From: Parapedobacter sp964498395
GTDB taxonomy: Bacteria > Bacteroidota > Bacteroidia > Sphingobacteriales > Sphingobacteriaceae
Reading direction: 5' to 3'
Assembly: GCA_964498395.1 (NCBI GenBank)
Contig: CAZCHE010000011.1
Span: 31,985-95,984 of the forward strand
DNA length: 64,000 nt
Part shown: one piece after another, positions 8,147 to 15,631 of the stretch
How positions within the stretch are numbered: the stretch's first letter is position 1
How the letters are laid out: each line of letters starts with the position of its first letter
The notes under the pieces: model-generated
Told to the model about the DNA's origin: nothing
The model's input: the letters and a program-made list of their open reading frames with translations, nothing else
The model's database searches: none
Made by a program: the position numbers and the translations under genes

Positions 8147-9343
8147 ATGGAACCATTAATCAATAAATACAGGGCATTACTGCAACAGGTGGAAAAAGGA
8201 TTTGTGCGTAGCCTGGCCAAGAAAATCAATTGGGGTGCACGTGCCATTTGCATTGAAGGGGCGCGGGGTACCGGCAAATCGACCTTGATGCTACAGCACA
8301 TCAAGGCGAATTTGCCAGTGGACCAGACGCTTTACCTATCGGCAGACGACCTGTATTTCAAGCAGCATACGCTGACGGAAGTCGCCGAACGTTTCCATCA
8401 ACAGGGGGGCAAGCATTTGTTTTTGGATGAGGTGCATAAATATGCCGATTGGCAACGGGAAGTCAAGAACCTCTATGATTTTTACCCGAAGCTGCAAGTG
8501 GTCGTATCCGGATCCTCCATACTGGCTTTGCAGCGGTCAGAAGCAGACCTCAGCCGGCGATTGTTGCGGTATCACCTGCCGGAGCTTTCCCTACGCGAAT
8601 TCATCGCCTTGAAAGATGGCGTAACATTGCCCGTTTATCCGCTCAACGATGTGCTGGAAAGGCACACGCAACTAGTGGATGAACTGAAAGGAGCCTTGCC
8701 GTCACCCCTGAAATCGTTTCAGGAGTACAACAAGTTGGGTGCCTATCCGTTTTTCTTGGAAGGCGAAGATGAATACCTCGTACGCATCAACCAATTGATC
8801 AATGTCATCATCGATTACGACCTGCCCGAGGCCAAAGCCATCGAACCGGGTACGCAAGCCAAGTTGAAAAAGCTGCTTTATATCCTCTCCACGGCCGTGC
8901 CGTTTACACCTAATATCGCCCGGTTGGCCGAACAAGTAGGCACCTCACGGAGCAGGTTGCTGGAAATGCTGGATTTATTGGAAAAGGCCCAACTGATATA
9001 TAACCTGCGTAGTGCCTCTTTTGGCATAAGCCTGATGAACAAGCCAGAAAAAGTGTTCCTGCATAATACCAGCCTCATCATGGCATTGGCTGAGGGCCAA
9101 CCCAATAAGGGCAATGTCAGGGAGACCTTTTTCTATGCGCAGTTGGTCGGTGCGGGTCATCGGATTACCTACCCGAAAGCCGGTGATTTTTATGTTGACA
9201 ATCAGTACACGGTCGAAGTGGGGGGCAAAAGCAAAGGAACGAAACAAATCGCTGCGAGTGATGATGCCTACCTCGCCATTGACGATATCGAATATGGTAC
9301 CGTACGGAAAGTTCCCTTATGGTTGTTTGGATTCTTGTATTGA
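8147..9343 (+). CDS. AAA_14-family P-loop ATPase with DUF4143 C-terminus
   Basis: The protein is 398 residues from the ATG chosen because it follows the operator/promoter directly; an in-frame ATG at 8087 lies upstream of the promoter. Walker A is GARGTGKST (38-46), Walker B is LFLDEVHKY (91-99) and a sensor-like VVVSGSS lies near 118-124. A winged-helix segment (about 255-300) and a DUF4143-type end with VEVGGKSKG follow, typical of the AAA_14/DUF4143 family. These ATPases are sporadically distributed and highly paralogous in Bacteroidota, and their cellular role is not established. It lies between an intact Crp gene and a truncated copy, suggesting recent arrival. Confidence 0.85.
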   Translation: MEPLINKYRALLQQVEKGFVRSLAKKINWGARAICIEGARGTGKSTLMLQHIKANLPVDQTLYLSADDLYFKQHTLTEVAERFHQQGGKHLFLDEVHKYADWQREVKNLYDFYPKLQVVVSGSSILALQRSEADLSRRLLRYHLPELSLREFIALKDGVTLPVYPLNDVLERHTQLVDELKGALPSPLKSFQEYNKLGAYPFFLEGEDEYLVRINQLINVIIDYDLPEAKAIEPGTQAKLKKLLYILSTAVPFTPNIARLAEQVGTSRSRLLEMLDLLEKAQLIYNLRSASFGISLMNKPEKVFLHNTSLIMALAEGQPNKGNVRETFFYAQLVGAGHRITYPKAGDFYVDNQYTVEVGGKSKGTKQIAASDDAYLAIDDIEYGTVRKVPLWLFGFLY

Positions 9344-9352
9344 TGCTGACCG

Positions 9353-9970
9353 CTAAAGCTGCCGAATCGCCCTACTGATCGTGCGCCGGGAAATGTTCAG
9401 GTAATCCGCATGCTCCTGTTGGGAGGTAGCCAGGCGGATGGGGCGCATGTATTGGTCTTTCATGAACGCAAGGTAACGCGCCGCCCCATCGCTGATCTGC
9501 ATCAACCTGCTTTTCTCGCGGTATTGCTTCAGCTTCCGCTGCTCCATCACATCCACCAGCGTATCGGCCTCCCGGCAGCTTTCCTTGTAGGCTTTCAGGG
9601 CATCGGCGGGGATGCGGATCACCGTACTTTTGCGCAAGGCTACCACTTCATAACGCAGTTGCCTATCCGTATACAGGTTGGCCGAGGTGAGGATGGTGTG
9701 CCCGGGCAATACGAAGCGGTCGATGCGGCGGTTGCCGGCCGCATCCCACCATACCCCCGCCAATAGCCCCCTGCACACGAAATACACATGGTTGCCCCGG
9801 TCGCCCGGCTCGAACAGGTGCGTGCCGCGCTTCACGTGGGGCAGTGCCGTGCACCAGTTATGCAGCCACTCGCGGTGCGAACCGTCAAGGGTGCAGTATT
9901 GGCTCCAGTAGCCGAGCAGTTGTCTTTCCATGTGCGGTTTTGTCCAGTTGATGCCCTGAAATATGCTCAT
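9353..9970 (-). CDS. Crp/Fnr-family transcriptional regulator
   Basis: The protein is about 205 residues from the start MSIFQGINW (an ATG three codons upstream is also possible). It contains a cyclic-nucleotide-binding-like beta-roll (about 40-125: FEPGDRGNHVYFVCRGLLAG, then VLPGHTILTS) and a C-terminal helix-turn-helix (SQQEHADYLNISRRTISRA). The phosphate-binding Arg/Ser pattern of true cAMP receptors is not evident, so it probably senses another signal or none. It is convergent with the AAA ATPase gene (10 nt apart) and divergent from the small ORF and acyltransferase. It is the obvious candidate regulator of the latter, by inference only. Confidence 0.85.
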   Translation of the reverse strand: MSIFQGINWTKPHMERQLLGYWSQYCTLDGSHREWLHNWCTALPHVKRGTHLFEPGDRGNHVYFVCRGLLAGVWWDAAGNRRIDRFVLPGHTILTSANLYTDRQLRYEVVALRKSTVIRIPADALKAYKESCREADTLVDVMEQRKLKQYREKSRLMQISDGAARYLAFMKDQYMRPIRLATSQQEHADYLNISRRTISRAIRQL

Positions 9971-10242
9971 AAAAAGCAAAACGTGAAGAAAGAAGCTATA
10001 TATAGGCTCATGGAAGAGATGAAACGGTATTTTCCTCGGGTAAAATGAGTTTTTCTCTAAAAAATAGTGGAAAAGGGTGTTTTACCCGGGGTATTTGGCT
10101 TTCTATCGTTTAAAAAGACGACCAACGTGATTTTTATCCCAAATTCGGGTAATGATATCAGCAAAGCTTCACTGGCCAGCTTAGAAGTCGGAAGTGCCCG
10201 GTCCGGGTCCGGGTAGATGGTTTTACCTTTTACGAGAATCAG

Positions 10243-10362
10243 ATGGAAATGATACCAATGATGGAACTGCTCGAGACCGTAGTGGAGCAACCACTGTCTT
10301 TTTCGGAACTGATGGCGCAATATGACTGGCCCAAAACCAGCTGTGGCGACGTGTTCCCTTAA
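10243..10362 (+). CDS. Candidate 39-residue peptide with its own terminator
   Basis: ATG 10243 to TAA 10360-10362 encodes 39 residues: a Met-rich acidic front (MEMIPMMELLETVVEQPLSF), then SELMAQYDWPKTSCGDVFP. The frame stays open upstream to 10156 with no better start. A strong intrinsic terminator begins 9 nt after the stop, and the next gene (acyltransferase) starts 57 nt downstream on the same strand. An acidic, leader-like first half and a short Trp/Cys-containing tail are features of modified or secreted peptide precursors. It matches no family I can name, and could equally be a fragment of a decayed gene or a leader peptide. Confidence 0.35.
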   Translation: MEMIPMMELLETVVEQPLSFSELMAQYDWPKTSCGDVFP

Positions 10363-10370
10363 CTAACCGC

Positions 10371-10402
10371 GGCGGGTAGCAATAGGCTGCCCGCCCTTTT
10401 TT
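10371..10402 (+). terminator. Intrinsic terminator after the 39-codon ORF
   Basis: A 10-bp stem (ggcgggtagc 10371-10380 with gctgcccgcc 10386-10395, one G-U pair) is followed by CTTTTTT at 10396-10402. It would end the short upstream transcript, or attenuate read-through into the acyltransferase gene 18 nt later. This layout often keeps a small upstream gene more highly expressed than its neighbours. Confidence 0.8.
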
Positions 10403-10419
10403 CAAACCCATTTATCCAG

Positions 10420-11379
10420 ATGACCATGAATGAATATTCCGCAAATCGCAATCTATTTACCTTCTTCAGCGCTAACCTCCATAAACTGCTTCCGCACATT
10501 CCCTTGGCAGACCATCCCACTTATTTTAAACAAGCGGCCCACTACCAGCGGATGGCCCGCGATAGGCAGCATGACGGATCCATGCTCAAACGCCTTGCAG
10601 CCCAGGGGCTCCCGCCCGGTATGCTGCACGAACCGGGCGTGGTCGCCACCTTCCACCTCGGGGCATTCAAGTTATTGCCGCGATGGCTCATTACCTGCGG
10701 GTTGCCGCTCACGCTCCTGGTATCGGCCGATATCGCCGCCAGGGAATACGATCGTTACCAAGCCATGGCCAAACAGGCCGGCGCAAGTGCGCCGTTGGAA
10801 ATCCTGCGGGCCGACGACCCCGTGGTCATGCGCAAGATGATCCGCGCAGTGCAGCGGGGTAACTGGGTGGTGGCCTTCTTGGATGGTATCGAGGGGATAG
10901 GTCGATCCAGATCGGGCCGCACCAATCTGACCGTGGATTTCCTCGGGCAGCGCCTGCATGTCAAGTCGGGCATGGCCGAACTGGCCCGCTTGGCCAGATG
11001 TCCCATGTACCCACTCGTGCTGCCGTTTGATGAGCGGGCAGGCGAGGTATCCATCGTATCCCACCTGCCGGCAGTGCACTGCGCTACCCATGAGCGGCAC
11101 GCGGCCGTACAACAGACCATGCAAGACCTGTATGCATGGCTGGCAGGGTGGGTATACCGGTGCCCCGCGCAATGGGAAAGGTGGTTTTACATCCACCACG
11201 ATCTGGCGCACGATAGCTTGCCGGACCATGGCGCATTGCTGCTGCAATTCCTCCCGCTGATGACGGGCAATCACCGGTTCTTGCTGCACCGCGATACATA
11301 CGGCGCGTACCCGGCATCTCCGGGCATCTACCAAAAGTTATGCGACTTTTATGACCGCCGAATGTTAAGAAATGATTAA
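10420..11379 (+). CDS. LPLAT/LpxL-like acyltransferase-family protein with altered motif
   Basis: The 319-residue protein shows the fold blocks of the LpxL-type lysophospholipid acyltransferase family: FHLGAFK (78-84), WVVAFLDGIEGIG near 150, VDFLGQRLHVKSGMAELARL near 171-190 and CPMYPLVLPF. In LpxL the first block is HX4(E/D), but here His79 is followed four residues later by Lys84, so the usual catalytic acid is absent from that position. About 60 residues after the core (about 260-319, with HRDTYGAYPASPGIYQKLC) are extra relative to LpxL. Its neighbours are a 39-codon ORF upstream and a LytS/LytTR pair downstream. Either lipid A-type acylation or peptide/metabolite acylation is possible. 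Confidence 0.7.
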   Translation: MTMNEYSANRNLFTFFSANLHKLLPHIPLADHPTYFKQAAHYQRMARDRQHDGSMLKRLAAQGLPPGMLHEPGVVATFHLGAFKLLPRWLITCGLPLTLLVSADIAAREYDRYQAMAKQAGASAPLEILRADDPVVMRKMIRAVQRGNWVVAFLDGIEGIGRSRSGRTNLTVDFLGQRLHVKSGMAELARLARCPMYPLVLPFDERAGEVSIVSHLPAVHCATHERHAAVQQTMQDLYAWLAGWVYRCPAQWERWFYIHHDLAHDSLPDHGALLLQFLPLMTGNHRFLLHRDTYGAYPASPGIYQKLCDFYDRRMLRND

Positions 11380-11447
11380 TTTGCGCTCACTGTATCACAT
11401 ACAACTAAACGGGCACACCGCCCACATCTACTGCATACAGCACACCG

Positions 11448-12512
11448 ATGATTGCATTAAAAAGAGACAAAAAGCGCCTCTACGGCTATCATATCTTGTT
11501 TTGGCTTGGGTATGCCGTTTATTTTTACGGCGTCAATAAGCTGGGTGACCTGACGTATCCTTGGCAAAAGGTGCTGATTTATGTGCCGGGATTTTCCTTG
11601 GTTTTTTACAGTGTATATGGCATACTGTGGGCTAATTTTTCCGAGCGTTTTACTTGGCGTGGATTGCGCTACCTGGCTGGTTTCTACGTCGGCTTTTCGT
11701 TGCTTGCCTTCGGGGTGGCGTTTGTGTTTTTGGAGGGTACCGCTTTTGACTTGATGGCAGGGGCCTCGCCTTCTTTTTTAGGGTTTATGCAAACGTTAGC
11801 AGTCTTGCTCAGTAACTTCAGCGTCTTCGCGCTAGCCTATTTCTGGATGCGCAGGAGCATCGCCAATGCGCGGGCGAAGCAACTGGCAGCGGAGGAGAAA
11901 GCGGCAGCCATGGAGCGGTTGCTGGATGCCGAGCGGCAGAAGCAACGGTTCGAGTACCTTTCGCTATCGGCGCAGGTGTCGCCCCATTTCTTGGCTAACT
12001 TGGTCAATACCTGGATGGGCCAACTCGGCAATACGCATGGCGAACTGGCCCAATCCATGGATCGCATGCATACTTTGGTGGTGTATCACATGGAGGCCAA
12101 GGAACAGGCCAAGGCGGTGGTACCATTGCCACGCGAACTGGAGGCCTTGCGATCGTACGTGCAATTGAGCCAACGGCCAGACCGACCGGTTTATGCCACC
12201 TTGGATGTGCCCCATCAGGTAGCGGGATACACCATCCCGCCTACGGTCCTCATCACCCTGCTCGAAAACGGGCTGAAGCATGGGGTATCCGACGATCCCG
12301 CGCACCCGATCCGGATGCGACTGGTGATGGATGGGCACGTCATGCGATTTTCCTGCCGCAACCGCACCAAGGAGCGGGCTGCCTGGCAATCACATGGCGT
12401 GGGACTGGTTAACCTGCGGCGGAGGCTGGCCATCAAGTATGGCGACCGGGCTACCTTAGCGACGGATACACGGGGGAAGGAGTTCGTGGCCGAATTAACC
12501 ATTGTTTATTAA
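11448..12512 (+). CDS. LytS/YehU-type sensor histidine kinase
   Basis: The 354-residue protein has four predicted membrane helices (about 13-30, 42-62, 75-95 and 112-135). A coiled-coil linker (about 138-170) leads to a His_kinase domain with phospho-acceptor His180 in LSAQVSPHFLANLVN. The HATPase part carries the N-box LLENGLKHG (about 268) and a short G-box SHGVGLVNLRRRL. This is the usual architecture of Bacteroidota LytS-type kinases that pair with a LytTR regulator, which begins 35 nt downstream. The membrane part has no recognisable ligand domain, so the input signal is unknown. Confidence 0.9.
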   Translation: MIALKRDKKRLYGYHILFWLGYAVYFYGVNKLGDLTYPWQKVLIYVPGFSLVFYSVYGILWANFSERFTWRGLRYLAGFYVGFSLLAFGVAFVFLEGTAFDLMAGASPSFLGFMQTLAVLLSNFSVFALAYFWMRRSIANARAKQLAAEEKAAAMERLLDAERQKQRFEYLSLSAQVSPHFLANLVNTWMGQLGNTHGELAQSMDRMHTLVVYHMEAKEQAKAVVPLPRELEALRSYVQLSQRPDRPVYATLDVPHQVAGYTIPPTVLITLLENGLKHGVSDDPAHPIRMRLVMDGHVMRFSCRNRTKERAAWQSHGVGLVNLRRRLAIKYGDRATLATDTRGKEFVAELTIVY

Positions 12513-12547
12513 CCGGATTACCATTCACGATAAAAACAACTTGTACC

Positions 12548-13366
12548 ATGAAAAGAAAATTGACATTAATTGTAGTGGATGACGAGCAGGCGGCCCTGGA
12601 GCGGATGCTGGCGATGCTCTCAAAATTTGTAGACTTGGTGGTCAAAGCCACCTTTACCAACCCGAAAGCGGCCTTGGCCTATTTATCAAAAAACCACGTA
12701 GACTTCGTGCTGGTGGATATGGAAATGCCCGTGGTGGATGGCATGGCCTTCATCCTGCAGCTACCCAAAGCCATCAAGGTGATCATTAGCACGGGCCATA
12801 AGGCGTATGCCACGGATGGGTTTGACCTCGGTGTGGTAGATTACCTATTGAAACCGGTCAGTATAGATCGACTGGCAAAGGCCATAGACCGGATGAAGAA
12901 AAGGCTGAAGGAACCGATGGGTAAGAGCACCGAACCCAATGACAATTATTACTATTTCATGCTCAAAAGGCATGCAAAAAGCGTACGTACCAAAATCAAT
13001 TTCGACGAGCTGGTATACATTTCAACCCACGAGGGTGGTTCGCGGTTTTTCCTGGCCGAAGGGCTTGCTGAAGAGGTGGAGCGCAGGGCGGCGTTGCAAA
13101 GATCGGGAAAGCGCGATGACGGTGTGGGTGCATATACCGGTGTCAGCGCAAAGGAAAAGTTCTACGAACTGAAGGAGATTTTGGAAGGAACGGCTTTCAT
13201 GCAGATCCATCAGAGTTTTATCCTCAACACCATTTTTTTTCGTGAATACGGGAATAGAATCGTCACACTCAATGGGTTTGATGGGATCACGCTGCCTACC
13301 GGCACACGTGCGGCATACCCTGATTTTTTTAACTTTATCGATCACCATCACCTGCCTAACAGCTAA
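12548..13366 (+). CDS. LytTR-family response regulator
   Basis: The 272-residue protein has a CheY-like receiver with the acidic pair Asp11/Asp12, phospho-acceptor Asp57 (LVDMEMP) and the conserved Lys in DYLLKPVS (about 98-106). A C-terminal LytTR DNA-binding domain follows from about residue 135 (YISTHEGGSRFF to THEFFNF-like end). An unusually long loop, about residues 170-205 (EEVERRAALQRSGKRDDGVG), interrupts LytTR between its first strands and the ELKEILEGTAFMQIHQSFIL core. It is paired with the kinase gene immediately upstream. The target promoters are unknown, and the nearby 39-codon ORF and acyltransferase are the closest candidates. Confidence 0.9.
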   Translation: MKRKLTLIVVDDEQAALERMLAMLSKFVDLVVKATFTNPKAALAYLSKNHVDFVLVDMEMPVVDGMAFILQLPKAIKVIISTGHKAYATDGFDLGVVDYLLKPVSIDRLAKAIDRMKKRLKEPMGKSTEPNDNYYYFMLKRHAKSVRTKINFDELVYISTHEGGSRFFLAEGLAEEVERRAALQRSGKRDDGVGAYTGVSAKEKFYELKEILEGTAFMQIHQSFILNTIFFREYGNRIVTLNGFDGITLPTGTRAAYPDFFNFIDHHHLPNS

Positions 13367-13377
13367 GCCAAATATCC

Positions 13378-13456
13378 CGCTGATGAGACCTGCATGAGCT
13401 GCCGCTCAAAAAAGAAGGCGCGTCCATCAGCGCATGCCAGCCTGCGGTAGGCAGGC
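13378..13456. repeat. Nested inverted repeats after lytTR gene, including REP-like hairpin
   Basis: cgctgatg (13378-13385) pairs with catcagcg (13425-13432), and gcctgc (13440-13445) pairs with gcaggc (13451-13456) around GGTAG. The second hairpin resembles the cctgcc/ggcagg palindromes at 36018-36037 and 39553-39572, suggesting a small dispersed repeat family. The first may end the kinase-regulator transcript, although no T-run follows. Confidence 0.5.
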
Positions 13457-13484
13457 AAGCTTCATTGCCTTACAATAACAAATT

Positions 13485-13808
13485 ATGCTTATGAAAAACC
13501 ATCACTTAAGGTATGGTCGGCCGCCGCATTGTGGGTGTTGTCGGCTCATCCAGATCCTCTATCCAGAGCTGAAACACCTGCGAAAAGACCATCACGAGAT
13601 CATGCGCTTCATCCTTGATAAGCAAAAAGAAGAAACGACCTACCGCGATGCGAAATACACAGAGGATCGCGTGGGCATCAGCGAAAGTACCCTGCTGCGC
13701 TGCCAGCACAAAGGGCTTATCCGCGTAGCCAAAACCGAGCGCGGCAAGAAACTCTTCCGCGACCAGGATGTGGAGCGCCTACGGAAGGCGTATTGGGGGA
13801 AAGATTGA
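13485..13808 (+). CDS. Small helix-turn-helix protein
   Basis: The 107-residue protein has a basic, Cys/His-containing start (HCGCC). Residues 40-60 form a helical segment, and a MerR-like winged-helix segment follows at about 57-100 (EDRVGISESTLLRCQHKGLI, then GKKLFRDQDVERLRKAYW). Such single-domain HTH proteins are common in Sphingobacteriaceae accessory regions, often near DUF6266 genes. It lies about 440 nt ahead of the DUF6266 cassette on the same strand and may regulate it. Start choice between the ATG at 13485 and the Met two codons later is open. Confidence 0.6.
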   Translation: MLMKNHHLRYGRPPHCGCCRLIQILYPELKHLRKDHHEIMRFILDKQKEETTYRDAKYTEDRVGISESTLLRCQHKGLIRVAKTERGKKLFRDQDVERLRKAYWGKD

Positions 13809-14244
13809 TCGGGCCATCGTGTTCCCACAAACGCTTGGTTTTCTTCGGCCTTTTTCCTGCTTTTTTCCTGCCGTAATGCGCTGCTGATCCGTGTCGGATG
13901 CGCTGCGGATGCGCGGGTAGCACGCATTTGCCACGGATGGTGCCCGCATCGGAACCGCATCATGAGGGGAAATGGGGTGGGGATGGTAGGGAGCTAATCG
14001 GGTGAATGACCGAAACCGGTTTCAGCCCGATGGCGTCTTTGCCATCTAAAAGCACAGGCTATCCCTTCACCTTCCCGTCAACCTACCGATGACCCCCCGT
14101 CATGTTCCCGTCAACCGTTTTAGATGTATATATTTTTGATTTTCAGCTCACTATGTTTGCTTCCATGAAACAACGCATACCGGTATTGCTAGGTTGTGGA
14201 TGGAGTTTAAATAAGTGAAAAATTAAAAATCAAAAAGTAAGGAA
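13809..14244 (+). promoter_or_regulatory. Gene-free spacer with probable promoter for the DUF6266 cassette
   Basis: I see no gene in this 436-nt stretch. Its first half is GC-rich with short direct repeats (ttttcctgc twice, gatgcgctgcggatgcgc, cccgtcaac twice). A perfect -7 box, TATGTTTG, lies at 14152-14159, with TTTG at 14135-14138 as the only nearby -33-like motif at a short 13-nt distance. Transcription would start near 14166, leaving a leader of about 80 nt that is A/T-rich before the ATG at 14245. Confidence 0.4.
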
Positions 14245-14886
14245 ATGGGAGTAATTAGAAGAGGAGCCAATGGAGGCTTCAAAGGAAAAGCGGGTAGCGT
14301 GATCGGCAGCAGCTGGAAGAGCATCGACTACATCAAGGGGCTGTACAAAAAACGCACGAAACCCGCTTCGGAAGAGCAGCTCATGCAGCAGGCAAAATTT
14401 GCGTTGCTGATGCGCTTCCTGTTGCCGCTCAAGCCGTTCATCCGCATCGGATTCGGCCAGCGGCGCGTGGAAACGCTCACGGCCATGAACGTGGCCTTCC
14501 AGGATAACATGAAACGCGCCATCACGGGTGATTACCCGGATTATGCGCTGGATTATGGCCAGGTCCGCATCGGCGAGGGCTACAGTGCGGGTGGTAGCGA
14601 ATCGGCCAGCGTGGATGCGGGTGTACTCACCGTCACGTGGGATACCACACTGAACGTCATGTATAGCCAGCAACCCGATGACCGGGTGTATATCGTGCTG
14701 TACCACCCCGGTATTGACCAGTTCCTGTCGGCACCGACACCGCCACTGCGGGAGGATGGAGAGGTAAGCATCGCGCTGCCCAACCATTTCCTCGGCGGCG
14801 ACGGCCATGTATGGCTGTTTACCGCCGGCCGGAAAGGAAAAAATGTGTCGCGTAGCGTATACCTAGGGGAGGTAGCGCTGGCATAA
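14245..14886 (+). CDS. DUF6266-family protein (copy 1)
   Basis: The 213-residue protein opens with a Gly-rich N-terminus (GVIRRGANGGFKGKAGSVIG) typical of DUF6266. A helical segment (about 45-75, EEQLMQQAKFALLMRFLLPL) and a beta-rich C-terminal half (VYIVLYHPGIDQFL, HVWLFTAGRKGKNVSRSVYL) follow. There is no signal peptide or membrane helix. DUF6266 proteins occur as multiple paralogs in Sphingobacteriaceae and have no known function. A second, N-terminally shorter paralog follows after a hairpin. The N-terminal segment resembles flexible assembly arms of phage structural proteins, but I cannot support that beyond appearance. Confidence 0.75.
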   Translation: MGVIRRGANGGFKGKAGSVIGSSWKSIDYIKGLYKKRTKPASEEQLMQQAKFALLMRFLLPLKPFIRIGFGQRRVETLTAMNVAFQDNMKRAITGDYPDYALDYGQVRIGEGYSAGGSESASVDAGVLTVTWDTTLNVMYSQQPDDRVYIVLYHPGIDQFLSAPTPPLREDGEVSIALPNHFLGGDGHVWLFTAGRKGKNVSRSVYLGEVALA

Positions 14887-14900
14887 TCAGTTGAATCCGA

Positions 14901-14935
14901 AGCCGCTCACCCGCCGCGGAGGGTAGGCGGCTTTT
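14901..14935 (+). terminator. Hairpin with T-run between the two DUF6266 genes
   Basis: agccgc (14901-14906) pairs with gcggct (14927-14932) and ccc (14910-14912) with ggg (14921-14923), followed by TTTT. It is a plausible partial terminator that would lower expression of the genes after copy 1. Confidence 0.6.
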
Positions 14936-14965
14936 GGAAATTGTTGAACATAAAATCAGAATGAC

Positions 14966-15517
14966 ATGCAACTTTTAGCGAATACAGTCGATCGAAAAAA
15001 AAACAGCGAAGTGGACGGGCGACTGCCCATCCGCCAACGTTTCCAGTTGGCCAGTGCATTCCTGAAGCCGCTGGCCAAGTTAATCGTCAGGGGCTTTGCC
15101 ACGCAGCGCAAGCGAAAGACCGCACATGGGCGGGCCATGTCGCACCTGTTGCTGCGGGCGATCCAGGGTGAGTACCCAAACCAATATGTGAACCCCGCAC
15201 TGGCGATGCTGAGCGAAGGCGTATTGCAAAACCCCGCCCATGCCGAAGTGACGCGCCAGGGGAGTATGATAACGGTGGAAGCGCAAAGCGCAGACAACGC
15301 GGTTAATCAAGCGTGGGACGATCGCCTCGTACTATGCGCCTATCATCCAGCGCTGCGCGTGGCCGGTATCAACGAACAGGAGTGGCTGCGTGAAGCCGGA
15401 AGCGTGGCACTGCAACTGCCACCGCTGCTGGAAAACCAGCCGGTACACTTGTACCTGATGGTACATGACCGTGATGGCAAACGATGGTCCAATAGTCGGT
15501 ACCTGGGGGAGTTTTAA
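14966..15517 (+). CDS. DUF6266-like paralog (copy 2)
   Basis: The 183-residue protein aligns by eye with copy 1 from its helical part onward: RFQLASAFLKPLAKLIVRGF versus RFLLPLKPFIRIGF, AIQGEYPNQYVNPALAMLSE versus AITGDYPDYALDYGQVRIGE, LVLCAYHPALRV versus VYIVLYHPGIDQ, and HLYLMVHDRDGKRWSNSRYL versus HVWLFTAGRKGKNVSRSVYL. The Gly-rich N-terminal arm of copy 1 is missing. It follows copy 1 by 79 nt on the same strand and looks like a diverged tandem duplicate in the same operon. Function is unknown. Confidence 0.7.
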   Translation: MQLLANTVDRKKNSEVDGRLPIRQRFQLASAFLKPLAKLIVRGFATQRKRKTAHGRAMSHLLLRAIQGEYPNQYVNPALAMLSEGVLQNPAHAEVTRQGSMITVEAQSADNAVNQAWDDRLVLCAYHPALRVAGINEQEWLREAGSVALQLPPLLENQPVHLYLMVHDRDGKRWSNSRYLGEF

Positions 15518-15547
15518 GCCGGTGCAACATTGCTGATGGGCAATCAT

Positions 15548-15631
15548 GCAAATCCGCAGATAAGCAAATAAGCAAATAAGCGAATCTGCAGATAAGCAAA
15601 TCCGCGAATAAGCAAAAAAACAAAAAAACAA
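15548..15631 (+). repeat. Tandem 8-nt repeat array upstream of the DUF5675 gene
   Basis: Consecutive octamers of the form gcRRatNN (gcaaatcc, gcagataa, gcaaataa twice, gcgaatct, gcagataa, gcaaatcc, gcgaataa) grade into gcaaaaaa, acaaaaaa and acaa, and stop exactly at the ATG at 15632. The array fills most of the 114-nt gap after DUF6266 copy 2. It contains no self-complementary units, so the RNA leader should be unstructured and A-rich at the ribosome site. Confidence 0.85.

Noticed and set aside
7746..8159. Plus-strand 137-codon frame before the AAA gene
   Set aside because: It only reflects antisense to mauE's start, the direct repeats and the crp remnant.
10057..10320. Minus-strand 87-codon frame across the small ORF
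   Set aside because: No promoter, no family, and an aromatic/His-rich composition typical of an antisense frame. The plus-strand ORF has a terminator in the right place.
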